This document shows positions 17,667-28,308 of a stretch of 64,000 bases of DNA, one piece after another. This DNA is from Geothrix edaphica (GTDB taxonomy: Bacteria > Acidobacteriota > Holophagae > Holophagales > Holophagaceae): NCBI RefSeq assembly GCF_030268045.1, contig NZ_BSDC01000001.1, positions 1,240,001-1,304,000 on the forward strand, given 5' to 3'. Position numbers and translations under genes: made by a program. The number at the start of each line of letters is the position of its first letter. Position 1 is the first letter of the stretch. The notes under the pieces were generated by a model that worked only from the letters and a program-made list of their open reading frames with translations, did no database searches and was not told the origin of the DNA.

Positions 17667-18437
17667 TCAAGCCCCCGGAAGCCGCCCGACCGCACCTTCT
17701 GCCACAGCCGCATCCAGCATCCACCTGGCGATGCTGAGGGCGCTGGGCAGCTGCGGCAGGGCGTCGAGGCGGAACCAGCGGGCGTCTTCGATCTCTCCGG
17801 GATCGGGCCGCAGGTCGCCATCCAGATGGTCGGCCACGAAGGCCACCATGAGGCCATTGGGGAAGGGCCAGGGCTGGCTGCCGAAGTAGCGCAGGCGGTG
17901 GACGCGGATGCCCAGCTCCTCGGCCACCTCCCGGTGGACGGCCTGCTCCAGGGATTCCCCGGGCTCCGTGAAGCCCGCGATGGCACTGTACACACCGGGC
18001 TTGAAGTGGGGCGAGCGCGCCAGGGCCAGATCCCGGTCCGGGCCCTCCCCGCGCTGAATGAGTACGATGATGGCCATGGCATTCGAGGGGAACACCGTCC
18101 GCCCGCAGGCCGGGCAGCGGCGGCCATGTCCTGCCTCGGGCCCCTCGCAGGGCTCCAGGGCCGTGGCGCAGGTGCCGCAGAAGCGATGCGCCGCCGCCCA
18201 CTCCAGCCACTGGTAGGCGCGACCCGCCCGGGCCCAGTCCTCCGGGTCCATGCGAGGGAAGGCCTCGCGCAGGCTCAGCGCCTCCACCCCTTCGGGCAGC
18301 GGGTGGTCCTCAGCCACCTTCAGCGCCAGGTGCCCCTCCGGCAGGCGCAGGCGGAGCTCCGCCTCCACTTCCGGCAGCGCCGGCGCGGAGGAGAGCCACA
18401 GCCGGTCCCCCTGGAAGATGATCCGCACACCGCTCAT
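17667..18437 (-). CDS. nudC: NAD(+) diphosphatase / NAD-decapping Nudix hydrolase
   Basis: Splits NAD(H) to NMN(H) and AMP; NudC proteins also remove NAD caps from RNA. 256 aa. An N-terminal domain (1-80) precedes a zinc ribbon with C87, C90, C108 and C111. The Nudix box GX5EX7REUXEEXGU is intact at 155-177 (GFTEPGE...REVAEELG). The NudC-specific motif SQPWPFP is at 187-193. The gene is convergent with nrdJ across a long hairpin. Confidence 0.95.
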   Translation of the reverse strand: MSGVRIIFQGDRLWLSSAPALPEVEAELRLRLPEGHLALKVAEDHPLPEGVEALSLREAFPRMDPEDWARAGRAYQWLEWAAAHRFCGTCATALEPCEGPEAGHGRRCPACGRTVFPSNAMAIIVLIQRGEGPDRDLALARSPHFKPGVYSAIAGFTEPGESLEQAVHREVAEELGIRVHRLRYFGSQPWPFPNGLMVAFVADHLDGDLRPDPGEIEDARWFRLDALPQLPSALSIARWMLDAAVAEGAVGRLPGA

Positions 18438-18500
18438 GTCGGATCCGCGGCCAGAGGCGGGACCACGCGCTCTCCGCGCGAGCCCATCCGGCCCCTGCTC

Positions 18501-18752
18501 CTAGTGCTTGCCGTGGCCCTTGCCCTCGCGCTTCTCCTCGCGCTTCTCCTGGTGCTTCTCCTGGCCCTTGTGCTTGCCTCGATTGCCGCGCCTGGGTTCC
18601 ACACGGCGGCCCTCCTGCCGCGGCGCCGGCGCTGGCGCGGGCTTCTTGGAGAGGCCCAGGGGATCGGGCAGGCCCAGGGGATTGGGCAGCTGCGCCATCA
18701 GTAGAGTGCCGCCGAACAGCAGGGCAGCCAGGGTGCGAACCGTACGGGCCAT
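18501..18752 (-). CDS. Small secreted basic protein with Lys/His-rich tail
   Basis: 83 aa; start at ATG 18752 with GGAG five bases upstream (an in-frame ATG at 18794 has no such site). A signal peptide ends near LLMAQLP. It is followed by NPLGLPDPLGL and a Pro/Ala linker, then a highly charged tail built of Lys, His, Glu, Gly and Arg ending GKGHGKH. The tail could bind metal or nucleic acid, but nothing in the sequence proves this. It lies between the BNR-repeat gene and nudC on the same strand. Confidence 0.55.
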   Translation of the reverse strand: MARTVRTLAALLFGGTLLMAQLPNPLGLPDPLGLSKKPAPAPAPRQEGRRVEPRRGNRGKHKGQEKHQEKREEKREGKGHGKH

Positions 18753-18817
18753 GGATTCTCCAGACTCTTGGCAGGGGCGGCGGGTCCGCCGCACCGAATC
18801 CCCATGCTAACCGGCCT

Positions 18818-19927
18818 CTACACGAAGAGCACGGCATGCACCGGAGGAAGGTGCTCGGCGAGGGTGGTCCAGTCGTCGCCGGCGTTCTCGCTGATCCACA
18901 CGGAGCCCGTGGTGGAACCGAAGGCCAGGCGCTCGCCGGAGGCGTCGAGATCCAGCGCGTGGCGGTAGACCAGGTCATAGGCCCAGGCTTGCGGCAGCCC
19001 CTTGTGCAGGGTCTCGAAGGTGCGGCCGCCGTCGCGGGTGCGGTTCACCACCACCCGTCCTTCCGCGGGAATGCGGCGCTCGTCCTTGATGGCCGGCACG
19101 AACCAGGCCGTGTCCGGATCCTTCGGATGCACCACCACGGGGAAGCCGAAGACCGAGGGCTTCACATCGGTGATCTCCCTCCAGGTCATGGCATCGTCGG
19201 TGCTGCGGAAGATGCCGTTGTGATGCTGGATCCACCAGACGTCCGGCGCCGCAGGGCACTGCACCATGCGGTGGGGATCCTGCGATTCCGGCGCCTCCAC
19301 CAGCTCCGGTGGCGCGTAATCGGCCCGCATGCCCTTGGTGTGGGCGGTCCAGGTCTGCCCGCAATCCGTGGTGTGCCACACGCCGCCGCTGGAGACGGCC
19401 ACCACCACGCGGTTGCCGTCGCGAGGATCCACGCAGATGGAATGGATGCCGGGGACATCGGCGCCGCCGCCGGCCCACTTGCGGCGTTCCGGCATGTTCC
19501 AGAGGGCTTCCACCATGGTCCAGGTGGCGCCGCTGTCCTCGCTCCAGAAGAGGCCACCCGGCAGGGTGCCAGCCCAGAGCAGGCCCGGCTGCGAGGCGAG
19601 GCCCGGCGTCAGGCACCAGAAGCGCATCAGGCGCCACGGGATCTCGCGCCCGAGAAAGTCCTTCTCCACATGCCCCTCGGGCGGCGTGGGATAGGCGGGC
19701 ACGCCGATCTCCTCCCAGGTGGCGCCGCGGTCGCGGGAGCGGTGCAGCTTGGCCCCGAAGTGGCCGTGGTCCAGGGCCGCGTACCAGGCGCCGTCGCGGG
19801 GATCCTGCATTGCGAGGGAGACGTTGTCCCCCAGAAAGGACACCGAGTCGAGGTCCCAGACGCCCCGGGCCGTGCGGCGGGCGGAGAAGAGCCCCTTGCG
19901 GGTGGAGACGAGCAGCTGGTCGGACAT
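18818..19927 (-). CDS. BNR/sortilin-like beta-propeller protein
   Basis: 369 aa; start at ATG 19927 (GGAGG six bases upstream; an ATG immediately before it at 19930 is too close). No signal peptide, so probably cytoplasmic. Asp-box repeats of the type S-x-D-x-G-x-T-W recur: SRDRGATWEEI, SEDSGATWTMV, TTDCGQTWTAH, STDDAMTWREI, TRDGGRTFETL and SENAGDDWTTL, indicating a six- or seven-bladed propeller. It is translationally coupled to the MoaD-like gene upstream. This pairing recurs in other bacteria as far as I recall, and its role is unknown. Confidence 0.8.
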   Translation of the reverse strand: MSDQLLVSTRKGLFSARRTARGVWDLDSVSFLGDNVSLAMQDPRDGAWYAALDHGHFGAKLHRSRDRGATWEEIGVPAYPTPPEGHVEKDFLGREIPWRLMRFWCLTPGLASQPGLLWAGTLPGGLFWSEDSGATWTMVEALWNMPERRKWAGGGADVPGIHSICVDPRDGNRVVVAVSSGGVWHTTDCGQTWTAHTKGMRADYAPPELVEAPESQDPHRMVQCPAAPDVWWIQHHNGIFRSTDDAMTWREITDVKPSVFGFPVVVHPKDPDTAWFVPAIKDERRIPAEGRVVVNRTRDGGRTFETLHKGLPQAWAYDLVYRHALDLDASGERLAFGSTTGSVWISENAGDDWTTLAEHLPPVHAVLFV

Positions 19928-19929
19928 CA

Positions 19930-20199
19930 TCAACCTCCGGACAGGGCCTGCATGACGTAGATCTCGCTGGCGGCGGACACGGGGTCGCTGAGCCCCCGGC
20001 GATCGGCGATGGGGACGCCGTCGACGAAGACGGCCATGTGGAACCTCAGGGCGCCGTGCTCGTCCAGCACGTAGCCCCGTAGCCTGGGATAGAGGGCGAA
20101 GGCCGCCTCCAGGCTCTCCTGCACCGTGGCGCCCGTCACCGTGCAGGGCGGGCACGCCACATGGCGCTGGAGGTTAGTTGTGAATGCGACTCGGGACAT
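19930..20199 (-). CDS. MoaD/ThiS-family ubiquitin-like sulfur carrier
   Basis: 89 aa with the beta-grasp pattern (V-x-F-x-x-N-L; a VQESLEAAFALYP helix; VFVDG) and the diagnostic C-terminal Gly-Gly (QALSGG). Such carriers are activated as C-terminal thiocarboxylates by an E1-like enzyme to deliver sulfur. Its TGA stop overlaps the ATG cluster of the next gene (TGATGATG), so the BNR-propeller protein is probably made in step with it. No moa or thi genes are nearby, so it is probably not for molybdopterin or thiamine. Confidence 0.85.
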   Translation of the reverse strand: MSRVAFTTNLQRHVACPPCTVTGATVQESLEAAFALYPRLRGYVLDEHGALRFHMAVFVDGVPIADRRGLSDPVSAASEIYVMQALSGG

Positions 20200-20263
20200 G
20201 CAGGAGCCTCAAGGCCCCGCCACTTTCCCCCATCGCCTCCCTACCTGTCAAGACACGCACCGG

Positions 20264-20482
20264 TCAGTCGAACAGGTCGGGATTGCTCCACCGATCATGA
20301 TGCTCGGAGGCCTTCTTCTTCGCCGCGGCGAGTTCGGCCTGCGTGGCGGCGAATTCCTCGTCTTCCAGCCTGGTCGGATCCGGCAACGGACGTCCGGCCA
20401 GGTCGTGCAGGGGCGCGGCCCGACGCTCCACCCCGACGATCCGGCTCCAGGCCTTCTTGCGCCGTTCGACCTGTTCGATCAT
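20264..20482 (-). CDS. Small hypothetical protein
   Basis: 72 aa, preceded by a strong GGAGGTGG three bases before ATG 20482. Charged and helical, no signal peptide. A basic N-terminal helix (VERRKKAWSRIV) leads to GRPLPDPTRLEDEEFAATQAELAAAKKKA. No family recognised. It lies downstream of mdh on the same strand, after a terminator, so it probably has its own promoter. Confidence 0.55.
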   Translation of the reverse strand: MIEQVERRKKAWSRIVGVERRAAPLHDLAGRPLPDPTRLEDEEFAATQAELAAAKKKASEHHDRWSNPDLFD

Positions 20483-20535
20483 GGTCCACCTCCGGCTCAG
20501 GCCAAGGATAGGTTCCGGGGGGGCGGCCTGCCATT

Positions 20536-20572
20536 GTAAAAAAGCGCAGGGGGATCGCTCCCCCTGCGCTTC
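20536..20572 (-). terminator. Intrinsic terminator of mdh
   Basis: On the minus strand a 13-bp perfect stem (arms at 20559-20571 and 20542-20554, AAGCGCAGGGGGA on the plus strand) with a 4-base loop is followed by a T-rich run (TTTTTTACA). It lies 30 bases past the mdh stop codon. Confidence 0.85.
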
Positions 20573-20600
20573 TGGTAATGGTTTCCGGTAACCGGGCTTT

Positions 20601-21590
<990 letters not shown>

Positions 21591-21767
21591 GGGATCCTCC
21601 TGGAAGTTGGCCCATTCTATACCGCGCTCCCGCGCAGAAACCCCGCAGGTCGGGAATCCGTGATCCAGGTCCCTCATCTTGTCAGCCCCATGGAAGAATC
21701 CCCGTCCTCCGATCCAATAGGAAAGATCCGAGGTCGAACATCCGATAGGATGGAATCTGACCGGCCC

Positions 21768-24700
21768 ATGCGCTCCCTCTTCCGCCTCTTCCTGTTCCTC
21801 CTGATGGCCTGCCTCGGGCAGGGGGGCAGTGCTGCGGGCATCCCCGGCTCCGGGCGCATGGTCTTCCGGAGCTACGGGCCCTCCGAAGGCCTGGAGCACA
21901 CCAGCATCACCACGCTGGCGCAGGATGCCGAGGGCTTCATGTGGATCGGCACCGAGGGTGGTGCCTACCGCTTCGACGGCACGGGCTTCCGGCTGTGGAG
22001 TCTGCCGGAGGGCCTGCCCTCCGCCTGGGTCCGGTCCTTCTGGCCCAACGATGACGGCAGCCTGTGGATCGGCACCCGGGCGGGCCTCTGCCTGCTGAAG
22101 GACGGACGGGCGCGGACCCTGGAGGCCGGCGATCCCCTCGGCTCGGCGCAGATCCACCGCCTCTTCCGGGACGTCCGGGGCCGCCTCTGGGTCGCGGCCG
22201 AATCCGGTCTCTTCATGAGCCCCGACGGCGGTCCGCATTTCACGGCCGTCCACGGCTGGCCCGGCGGTCCGGCCTACGCCCTGGCCCCGGACGGCGATGG
22301 TCTCTGGGTGGGGGGCAACGCCGCCCTCCACCACCAGGACGGGAACGGATCCTGGCGCACCTGGGCCACCCGGGAGGGCGTGCCGACGGAGCCTGTGAAG
22401 GCCCTGCTCGCACTCCGCTCCGGCGCCCTGTGGGTGCGCACGCCCAGCCAGCTCCGCGTGCTCGCGCCCGGGGGCGCGCGGCTGAGCGTGCCCGCCCTGG
22501 GCCTCCCCTCCGTGGCCGTGAGCGTCTACGAGGAATCCCTCGCTGCGGACGGCGACGCCGGCGTGTTCGTCCCCACGGCCAAGGGGCTGCTCCACCTCAC
22601 GGACCGGTCCTGGCGGCTCCTGGACGAGCGCCGTGGGCTGCCCGCGGGCTGGGCCAACCAGGCCTTCGTGGACCGCTCCGGCAACCTCTGGGTGGCCAGC
22701 CTGGGCCTGCACCGGCTCCAGGGCGACGGGGCCTGGGAGAACTTCACGCGGCTGGACGGCCTGCCTGCGGACAGCATCTGGGGCCTGCTGCGGGATCATT
22801 CCGGCGTGCTGTGGGCCGGCACCAGCGGCGGGCTCGCCTGTCTGGATCCCCGGGGCCTGGCGCCCTTCCCCGCCGCCGCGGGACTGGTGCTCTACACCCT
22901 CAAAGAGGGGCCCGACGGCTCCATCTGGGGCGCCGGTGAGCATCCGTTCCTCATCCGCATCAGCCCCGACCGCGGCCGGCTGACGCGCATCCCCCTGCCG
23001 CCCTCCCGGAGCTTGGCGGTGCCCGTGGTGCTGACCTTCGACCGCACGGGCGACCTGTGGGTGGGCACCACCCGCGAGGGGCTCTGGCGGGTCTCGGATC
23101 CCGGCGGCCGCCCCGAGTTCCACCGGGCGGAGCTGCCCGGTCCCGCCGCCAGGGAGGCCATCACGGCCCTGCACGAGGATGGCCGGGGCCGGCTCTGGGC
23201 CGCCACGGAACGGGGTCTGGCCCGCCTGAACCAGGGCCGCTGGCGGCTCTGGGGCCAGGAGATCGGCCTCCATCCCGCTCCGCTCGCGGCCCTGGCCCCC
23301 CTTCCGGACGGCACCGCCTGGCTGGCCTACCGGGAGCCCCTGGGCCTCACGCTGGTGGACCTGCGGGGCGACGCGCCCAAGGTCGTGCGCCACTGGACCC
23401 GCCGGGACGGCCTGGCCAGCGATTCGGTCTACAGCCTGGCGGCGGATGCGGCGGGGCGCCTGTGGGTGGGCGGTCCCCGGGGCGTCCAGTGGGTGGCTGG
23501 CCAGGAGCACCGGCTCTTCCGGCGGGAAGATGGCCTCACCAGTACCGACTGCAATCCCTTCTCCACCTGGGTGGATGGGGATGGCGGCGTCTGGTTCGGC
23601 TCCACGGCGGGCCTCCTCCACCACCGCCCCGAGCAGGGCCCGCGGGCCCAGCGCCTGCCGGAGACCCGCTTCGTCTCCATCCGCCTGGGGTCCCGCCAGT
23701 GGGAGCACCCCTTCACCGGCTCGGCGAACCTGGGCGCCGTGCCCTACGGCGACCGGACCCTCACCGCCCAGTTCACATCCCTCACCTTCGAGCACGAGGG
23801 CAGGATCCGCTTCCAGTCCCGCTTGGGCGGCCTGGATGACGACTGGGTGGAGGTCGGCACCCGCGACCTACGCTACTCGGCCCTCTCCCCGGGGACCTAC
23901 CGCCTGGAGGTTCGTGCCCTCATCGAGGATGGCGGCGCCGGGCCCATCGCCTCGGCCACCTTCCGCGTCCTGCACCCGTGGTGGCTGCGCTGGTGGGCCT
24001 GGCCCGTCTGGGCCGGCCTGGCCGTGTGCGCGGGTACGGGCGTCTTCCGCTGGCGGCTGCGCCTCCTGGAGAAGCGGAACGAGGAACTGAAGGTCCTCGT
24101 CTACCAGCGCACCGAGGCCCTGGAGCTGAGCAACCTGGCCCTCGCGACCATCTCCACCACGGACCCGCTCACGGGCCTGCGGAACCGGCGCTACCTCGAG
24201 GAGGAGCTGCCCCCGGTCGTCGCCCTGGTCCTGCGCGCCCAGCGCGACCACCTAGCCACGGACCACCACCCCAGCGAGGCCTGCCTCGTCTTCGCCATGA
24301 TCGATCTCGACCACTTCAAGCGCGTGAACGACACCTGGAGCCATGCTGCGGGCGATCTGGCCCTGAAGCAGGTGTCGGACATCCTCCGGCGGGAAGCCCG
24401 CGAGTCCGACTTCCTCATCCGGTGGGGCGGCGAGGAGATCCTGTTCGTGGGCCACACCTCCGACCTGGACGGCGCTGCCACGGTGGTGGCCCGCCTCCAC
24501 CAGGCCATCCGCGAGCATCCCTTCGACCTGGGCCTCGGGCAGCCCGTGACCATCACCTGCTCCATCGGCTTCTCGCTCTTTCCCTTCCAGTCGGATCACC
24601 TGGAGGCCGCCTCCTGGGAGGACCAGGTGCGCGTGGCGGACCGCTGTCTCTACGCCGCCAAGCGCTCCGGCCGCGACGGCTGGGTGGGCGTGGCGGCCCG

Positions 24701-24818
24701 GCCCGGCCTCCCCGCGGGCCTGGCCCAGCGCTTCGACCAGGGCCCGGCCCTCTGCGTCCAGGCCGGCGCCGCGGACCTGCGCCACAGCCCTCGCGAAGGG
24801 GACCTGATCTGGCACTAG
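21768..24818 (+). CDS. Two-component-regulator-propeller sensor with GGDEF domain
   Basis: Predicted membrane diguanylate cyclase, 1016 aa from ATG 21768; in-frame ATGs at 21750 and 21690 are alternatives, none with a strong ribosome site. Signal peptide 1-24. Then a periplasmic propeller built of repeats with the form [31 protein letters not shown] and so on to about 640, and a Y_Y_Y domain. One membrane helix (about 740-760), a short coiled coil and a GGDEF domain (about 795-965) with [13 protein letters not shown] and the active-site variant GGEEI follow. No receiver domain. Confidence 0.9.
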   Translation: MRSLFRLFLFLLMACLGQGGSAAGIPGSGRMVFRSYGPSEGLEHTSITTLAQDAEGFMWIGTEGGAYRFDGTGFRLWSLPEGLPSAWVRSFWPNDDGSLWIGTRAGLCLLKDGRARTLEAGDPLGSAQIHRLFRDVRGRLWVAAESGLFMSPDGGPHFTAVHGWPGGPAYALAPDGDGLWVGGNAALHHQDGNGSWRTWATREGVPTEPVKALLALRSGALWVRTPSQLRVLAPGGARLSVPALGLPSVAVSVYEESLAADGDAGVFVPTAKGLLHLTDRSWRLLDERRGLPAGWANQAFVDRSGNLWVASLGLHRLQGDGAWENFTRLDGLPADSIWGLLRDHSGVLWAGTSGGLACLDPRGLAPFPAAAGLVLYTLKEGPDGSIWGAGEHPFLIRISPDRGRLTRIPLPPSRSLAVPVVLTFDRTGDLWVGTTREGLWRVSDPGGRPEFHRAELPGPAAREAITALHEDGRGRLWAATERGLARLNQGRWRLWGQEIGLHPAPLAALAPLPDGTAWLAYREPLGLTLVDLRGDAPKVVRHWTRRDGLASDSVYSLAADAAGRLWVGGPRGVQWVAGQEHRLFRREDGLTSTDCNPFSTWVDGDGGVWFGSTAGLLHHRPEQGPRAQRLPETRFVSIRLGSRQWEHPFTGSANLGAVPYGDRTLTAQFTSLTFEHEGRIRFQSRLGGLDDDWVEVGTRDLRYSALSPGTYRLEVRALIEDGGAGPIASATFRVLHPWWLRWWAWPVWAGLAVCAGTGVFRWRLRLLEKRNEELKVLVYQRTEALELSNLALATISTTDPLTGLRNRRYLEEELPPVVALVLRAQRDHLATDHHPSEACLVFAMIDLDHFKRVNDTWSHAAGDLALKQVSDILRREARESDFLIRWGGEEILFVGHTSDLDGAATVVARLHQAIREHPFDLGLGQPVTITCSIGFSLFPFQSDHLEAASWEDQVRVADRCLYAAKRSGRDGWVGVAARPGLPAGLAQRFDQGPALCVQAGAADLRHSPREGDLIWH

Positions 24819-24825
24819 GGCGCAG

Positions 24826-25554
24826 CTAGAAGACCTTCGCCTCCATCTCCTTCACCAGCTGCTCGCCGCCCAGCTGGCGCATCTGGCCCAGGATCCAGGC
24901 CTGGCGGCCCCGGATGTAGTCGCTGGGGGCGTTCGCGCGGAACTTGCGGGGGTTGGGCAGCACGGCGGCCAGCAGCGCCGCCTCGCCCGGCGTGAGGCGC
25001 TTGGCGGGCTTGCCGAAGTAGGTGCGGGCCGCCGCCTCGGCGCCGTAGACACCCTCCCCGAATTCCACGATGTTCAGGTAGACCTCCAGGATCCGCTTCT
25101 TCGACCAGCCCACCTCGATCATCAGCGTGAACCAGGCCTCGGCGCCCTTCCGCACCCAGGAGCGGGTGTTCCAGAGGAAGAGGTTCTTGGCCGTCTGCTG
25201 GGACACCGTGGAGGCCCCGCGCTTCCGGCGGCTGTGCTCGTTGTGCTGGATGGCCTTCTCGATGGCCTGCCAGTCGAAGCCGAAGTGGTCCGGGAAGTTC
25301 TGGTCCTCCGCCGCGATCACCGCCGCCCCCAGGCTGGGGGAGATGTCCTCCAGGGGCACCCAACGGTGGCGCGAGGTGTAGGGCTTGTCACTGGACCAGG
25401 ATTCCACCCGGCGCTGCAGCATGAGGGCCGATACGGGCACGGGCACCCAGCGGAACACCAGCACCAGCACCAGGCTGAGCCCCAGGAACAGGCCCACCAG
25501 CCAAGTCAGGACCACCAGGATCCGTCCGCCCCACCCGCGCTTCTTCTTCGCCAT
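24826..25554 (-). CDS. mtgA: Monofunctional peptidoglycan glycosyltransferase
   Basis: Polymerises lipid II into glycan strands. 242 aa. A basic N-terminus ([11 protein letters not shown]) and one membrane anchor (about 12-34) are followed by the GT51 domain: catalytic Glu in [12 protein letters not shown], the [17 protein letters not shown] motif, [13 protein letters not shown] and [20 protein letters not shown]. There is no transpeptidase domain. ATG 25554 has GGAGG only one base away, so the start is uncertain; a longer N-terminus is possible. It is divergent from the M29 peptidase gene. Confidence 0.93.
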   Translation of the reverse strand: MAKKKRGWGGRILVVLTWLVGLFLGLSLVLVLVFRWVPVPVSALMLQRRVESWSSDKPYTSRHRWVPLEDISPSLGAAVIAAEDQNFPDHFGFDWQAIEKAIQHNEHSRRKRGASTVSQQTAKNLFLWNTRSWVRKGAEAWFTLMIEVGWSKKRILEVYLNIVEFGEGVYGAEAAARTYFGKPAKRLTPGEAALLAAVLPNPRKFRANAPSDYIRGRQAWILGQMRQLGGEQLVKEMEAKVF

Positions 25555-25609
25555 CCCTCCAGGATGCCAGCCCCGCCGCCCTGTGGCATCCTCGCAGGCG
25601 GAGGATGGC

Positions 25610-26758
25610 ATGAGCGAAGCCTTGACGGGACCTGAACTGGTGGCGCTGGTGCGGCGGGTGTTCCAGCCCCGGGCGGGCGAGAGGGCCCTGGCCATCCTGG
25701 TGGACCTGCCCGATGCCAAGGTGCCCGATGACGCGAACTGGGCCGCCCGGCGCGCCATCGCCGCCGCCTGGACCGCAGAGCTGAACACCCACCGCGCCGA
25801 GCTGGGGCTGGAGACGCACCTGGTGGTCTATCCCAACGTGCACACCAACAACGGTGACCTGCCGGAGCGGGCCTGGCTCCACACCGGCGGCCCCCTGCCC
25901 TCCGTGAACGCCCTGGATCCCGCGGCCTCCGTGAGCTTCGCGGACCTCTACGCCGGCCACCCCATCCTCATCGCGCTGACGAAATTCTCGGCCACGGCGC
26001 CCCTCAAGCTGGCGGCGAAGACCCACCCCATCCGTGCCGCCACCATGCCCGGCTTCCGCGAGGACATGATCCCCGCCCTGCGCCTGGACTACGCCGAGGT
26101 GAACCGCCGCGTGGAGCTGCTGAAGGACCTGCTGGACCGGGCCGAAGGCGCGGACTTCCACTTCGATACACCGTCCGGTGCCTGCGAGCTGCACCTGGAC
26201 CTGCGCCACCGCACGGGCCATGCCTCCGGCGGCCTGCTGCCCAAGCCCGGCGTGGCGGGCAACCTGCCCTCGGGCGAGGCCTACATCGTGCCCTACGAGG
26301 GCGAGCGCGACGGTGATCCCAGCCGCACGGCGGGCATCATGCCCGTGCAGTTCGGCCCCGAGATCGTGCGCTACCGCTTCGCCCAGAACAAGGCGGAGGA
26401 GGTGATCAGCGAAGGCCCCAGGTCCCGCGAGGAAGCGGCCCTGCTGGCCCGGGAACCCGCCTACGGCAACCTGGCCGAGCTGGGCCTGGGTGTGCTGGCG
26501 GCCTTCGGCGTGAAGCCCATCGGCGAGATCCTCCTGGACGAGAAGCTGGGCCTCCACCTCGCCTTCGGCCGCAGCGACCACTTCGGCGGCCAGGTGGGCC
26601 CCGCCCAGTTCTCCAGCCACGATGCCGTCATCCACATCGACCGCGTCTACGTCCCCGAGACCCAGCCGGACGTGAAGGTGGTGAGCGTGGACCTTCAGAT
26701 GGGGGATGGCACCACCGTGCCGCTCATGCGGGATGGAGCGTATTCGGTGGGATTCTGA
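25610..26758 (+). CDS. M29-family aminopeptidase-like protein
   Basis: 382 aa from ATG 25610, five bases after GGAGG. It resembles aminopeptidase T/AmpS (M29 metallopeptidases). C-terminal-half signatures: [15 protein letters not shown], a [11 protein letters not shown] segment corresponding to the family's ELGxG region, and [12 protein letters not shown] with candidate metal-binding Glu, His and Asp. The N-terminal half is longer and less similar than in classical AmpS, so substrate and activity are uncertain. Cytoplasmic (no signal). It diverges from mtgA with only 55 bases between the starts. Confidence 0.75.
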   Translation: MSEALTGPELVALVRRVFQPRAGERALAILVDLPDAKVPDDANWAARRAIAAAWTAELNTHRAELGLETHLVVYPNVHTNNGDLPERAWLHTGGPLPSVNALDPAASVSFADLYAGHPILIALTKFSATAPLKLAAKTHPIRAATMPGFREDMIPALRLDYAEVNRRVELLKDLLDRAEGADFHFDTPSGACELHLDLRHRTGHASGGLLPKPGVAGNLPSGEAYIVPYEGERDGDPSRTAGIMPVQFGPEIVRYRFAQNKAEEVISEGPRSREEAALLAREPAYGNLAELGLGVLAAFGVKPIGEILLDEKLGLHLAFGRSDHFGGQVGPAQFSSHDAVIHIDRVYVPETQPDVKVVSVDLQMGDGTTVPLMRDGAYSVGF

Positions 26759-26789
26759 TCCCGGCAGCGGTTGATCTGGGCCTTCCGCC

Positions 26790-27020
26790 TCAGCCCCGGC
26801 CCTCGGTCGGAGGCGCTTCGGCACAGCGGCGGCAGAGGCAGACCACGTTCCGGAGCTCGTCCGGGATCAGGGCCAGCGAGGCCGGGTTGAAGATGACGGT
26901 GGTGCACCAGCAGGGCACATCCGTGCGGCCGCAAGCGGAAGGCACGCACCCGTTCGGCCCACCGCAGAGGGGGCAGGTCTGCCGTTGGGCATCCGTCAGG
27001 TGCTGGTAGTCGAGGGGCAT
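26790..27020 (-). CDS. Cysteine-rich CWC-family protein
   Basis: 76 aa with nine cysteines in the order CPLCGGPNGC, C, CWC, CLCRRC, matching the cysteine-rich CWC family (probable zinc-binding, function unknown). The ribosome-binding site is weak. It starts 11 bases after the thioesterase stop, so the two form an operon with the thioesterase first. Confidence 0.8.
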   Translation of the reverse strand: MPLDYQHLTDAQRQTCPLCGGPNGCVPSACGRTDVPCWCTTVIFNPASLALIPDELRNVVCLCRRCAEAPPTEGRG

Positions 27021-27031
27021 GGGTGGCGGCG

Positions 27032-27460
27032 TCACGGGCGGATGGTGGCGATGGTGGCCTGCATGAGCGCGACGACCTTCGGGGTGCCCCCGGTCCCGGA
27101 GAAGGCCTGGACCTCGCCCGTGCAGACCGTGAGGGAGCGACCCGCGTTCTGGACTCGCCCGATGGCCAGGAAGCGGTCGCCGAGGGCGGGCCGCAGCAGG
27201 TTGATCTTGAACTCGGCGGTGACCACATCGCAGCCCGGCGATGCCTTCGTCAGCGCCGCGTACCCGCAGGCGCTGTCGAGGATGCTGGTGATCGCCCCCG
27301 CATGGAGGTAGCCATGCTGCTGGGACAGCCGCTCGGAGAAGGGCAGCGCGATGTGCACCTCGCCCTCCGACACCAGGGCCAACTCCGCCCCGAGGGTCGT
27401 CATCAGGCCCTGGGCCTGGAAGCTGGTGGTGATGCGGTCCTGGAGATTCGTCATCGGCAT
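27032..27460 (-). CDS. PaaI-like hotdog-fold thioesterase
   Basis: 142 aa. Hydrolyses acyl-CoA thioesters in its family. Motifs: the N-terminal helix FQAQGLMTTLGAEL, the central QQHGYLHAGAITSILDSACGYAA with the active-site His-Gly and Asp, and the strand AEFKINLLRPALGD. An in-frame Met two codons in is an alternative start. It sits immediately downstream of the gene-cassette island but has the composition of the host genome and is followed by the CWC gene, so I place it outside the island. Confidence 0.85.
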   Translation of the reverse strand: MPMTNLQDRITTSFQAQGLMTTLGAELALVSEGEVHIALPFSERLSQQHGYLHAGAITSILDSACGYAALTKASPGCDVVTAEFKINLLRPALGDRFLAIGRVQNAGRSLTVCTGEVQAFSGTGGTPKVVALMQATIATIRP

Positions 27461-27504
27461 GGGATCGGTCGTGAAGGCAGTGCAGGCGGCTGTGAATGGG
27501 GCAA

Positions 27505-27549
27505 AGGGTCAGGCACCGTGATGGGGCCTGTCCTGCAATCAGGTTGGGC
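27505..27549 (-). repeat. Possible truncated attC at the end of the cassette island
   Basis: On the minus strand GCCCAAC (27549-27543), a perfect R''-type core (RYYYAAC), follows the DUF2200 stop codon directly. It is followed by an imperfect hairpin AGGACAGGCCCC / GGTGCCTGACCCT (27534-27505). No GTTRRRY partner is seen before the thioesterase gene, so the site is either truncated or the hairpin is just a terminator. Confidence 0.35.
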
Positions 27550-27900
27550 CTACTGGCGCAAGATCTTGTCCATGGGTCTGCCCTTGGCGAGTTCGTCAAT
27601 GAGCTTGTCGAGGTATCTGATCTTCTGGGTGATGGGGTCCTGGATGTCCTCGACGCGAATGCCACAAACCACACCCTTGATTTGAGAGCTGTTGGGGTGG
27701 ATCGCCGGGGCCTGGTCAAAGAAACGTTGGAAGTCAATGATGACCGCGGTGTGGTGGTTGAGCTGCGCGCGGCTGTAGCCCGTCAGCCAGCAGATGATGG
27801 TGTCCACCTCCTCCTTCGTCCGATTCTTGCGTTCGGCCTTCTGCACGTACAGCGGATAGACCGTCGTGAATAGTAGCTTGGAGATTTCGCGTGTGGACAT
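27550..27900 (-). CDS. DUF2200 family protein (cassette gene)
   Basis: 116 aa. Matches DUF2200: REISKLLFTTVYPLYVQKAE, RTKEEVDTIICWLTGY, and the end DKLIDELAKGRPMDKILRQ. Small, soluble, function unknown. From memory such proteins also occur as integron cassettes elsewhere, which fits its position. The ATG is 33 bases after the R' end of attC A, and its TAG stop abuts a further R'' core. Ribosome-binding site weak. Confidence 0.8.
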   Translation of the reverse strand: MSTREISKLLFTTVYPLYVQKAERKNRTKEEVDTIICWLTGYSRAQLNHHTAVIIDFQRFFDQAPAIHPNSSQIKGVVCGIRVEDIQDPITQKIRYLDKLIDELAKGRPMDKILRQ

Positions 27901-27933
27901 GGTGACGTCTCTTGACTTGATCGTTTCAGGGAT

Positions 27934-28057
27934 GCCTAACGAAAGAAACTAACCGGTCACGCCTGCGCCGAGGCAACGAGCGGAGTCGAGGAAGCGGGTA
28001 ACTGAGAGAGAGCGGGAGGCAAGGTAGGCGGGGTCCGAGTTGAGCGGAGGGTTGGGC
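27934..28057 (-). repeat. attC site A (124 bp)
   Basis: Read on the minus strand it begins with R'' GCCCAAC (28057-28051) and ends with R' GTTAGGC (27940-27934). Both fit RYYYAAC/GTTRRRY. L'' (CTCAACTCGGAC) partly pairs with an L' segment (GACCGGTTAG), and a variable purine/pyrimidine-biased middle lies between. The 73-aa gene ends 10 bases before it and the DUF2200 gene starts 33 bases after it. Confidence 0.65.
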
Positions 28058-28067
28058 GGCACATTGA

Positions 28068-28289
28068 TTACGTGTTATGCGTGCACCCTGGATAGTTGCG
28101 ATCCAGCCAATCGTGGATTTCGTTCCAATGCGCAGATTCGAAACAGACGCCTATGGTTCCGTTGGGACGAACATCGCGAATCACTTTGGTCGGCCCCTGT
28201 ATTAGAACCTCGGCCATTTGTTCGCCATCAAGGATTACTTGGCTTCGAGGAGGGCCTGACCAGGAGGTAGATTCTCGGTTGGGTTCCAT
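28068..28289 (-). CDS. Hypothetical small protein (cassette gene)
   Basis: 73 aa from ATG 28289, which has AAAGGA six bases upstream; an ATG at 28340 would overlap the preceding gene. The core reads SQVILDGEQMAEVLIQG, then IGVCFESAHWNEIHDWLDRNYPGC, a compact alpha/beta shape with no known family. It is the second gene of a two-gene cassette and ends 10 bases before the R'' core of attC A. GC content is lower than in neighbouring housekeeping genes. Confidence 0.6.
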   Translation of the reverse strand: MEPNRESTSWSGPPRSQVILDGEQMAEVLIQGPTKVIRDVRPNGTIGVCFESAHWNEIHDWLDRNYPGCTHNT

Positions 28290-28308
28290 AGAAAATCCTT
28301 TAGGGTAG

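Noticed and set aside
27032-27460. Thioesterase gene as a fourth cassette of the island
   Set aside because: No R' core precedes it, no attC follows it, and its composition matches the host genes.
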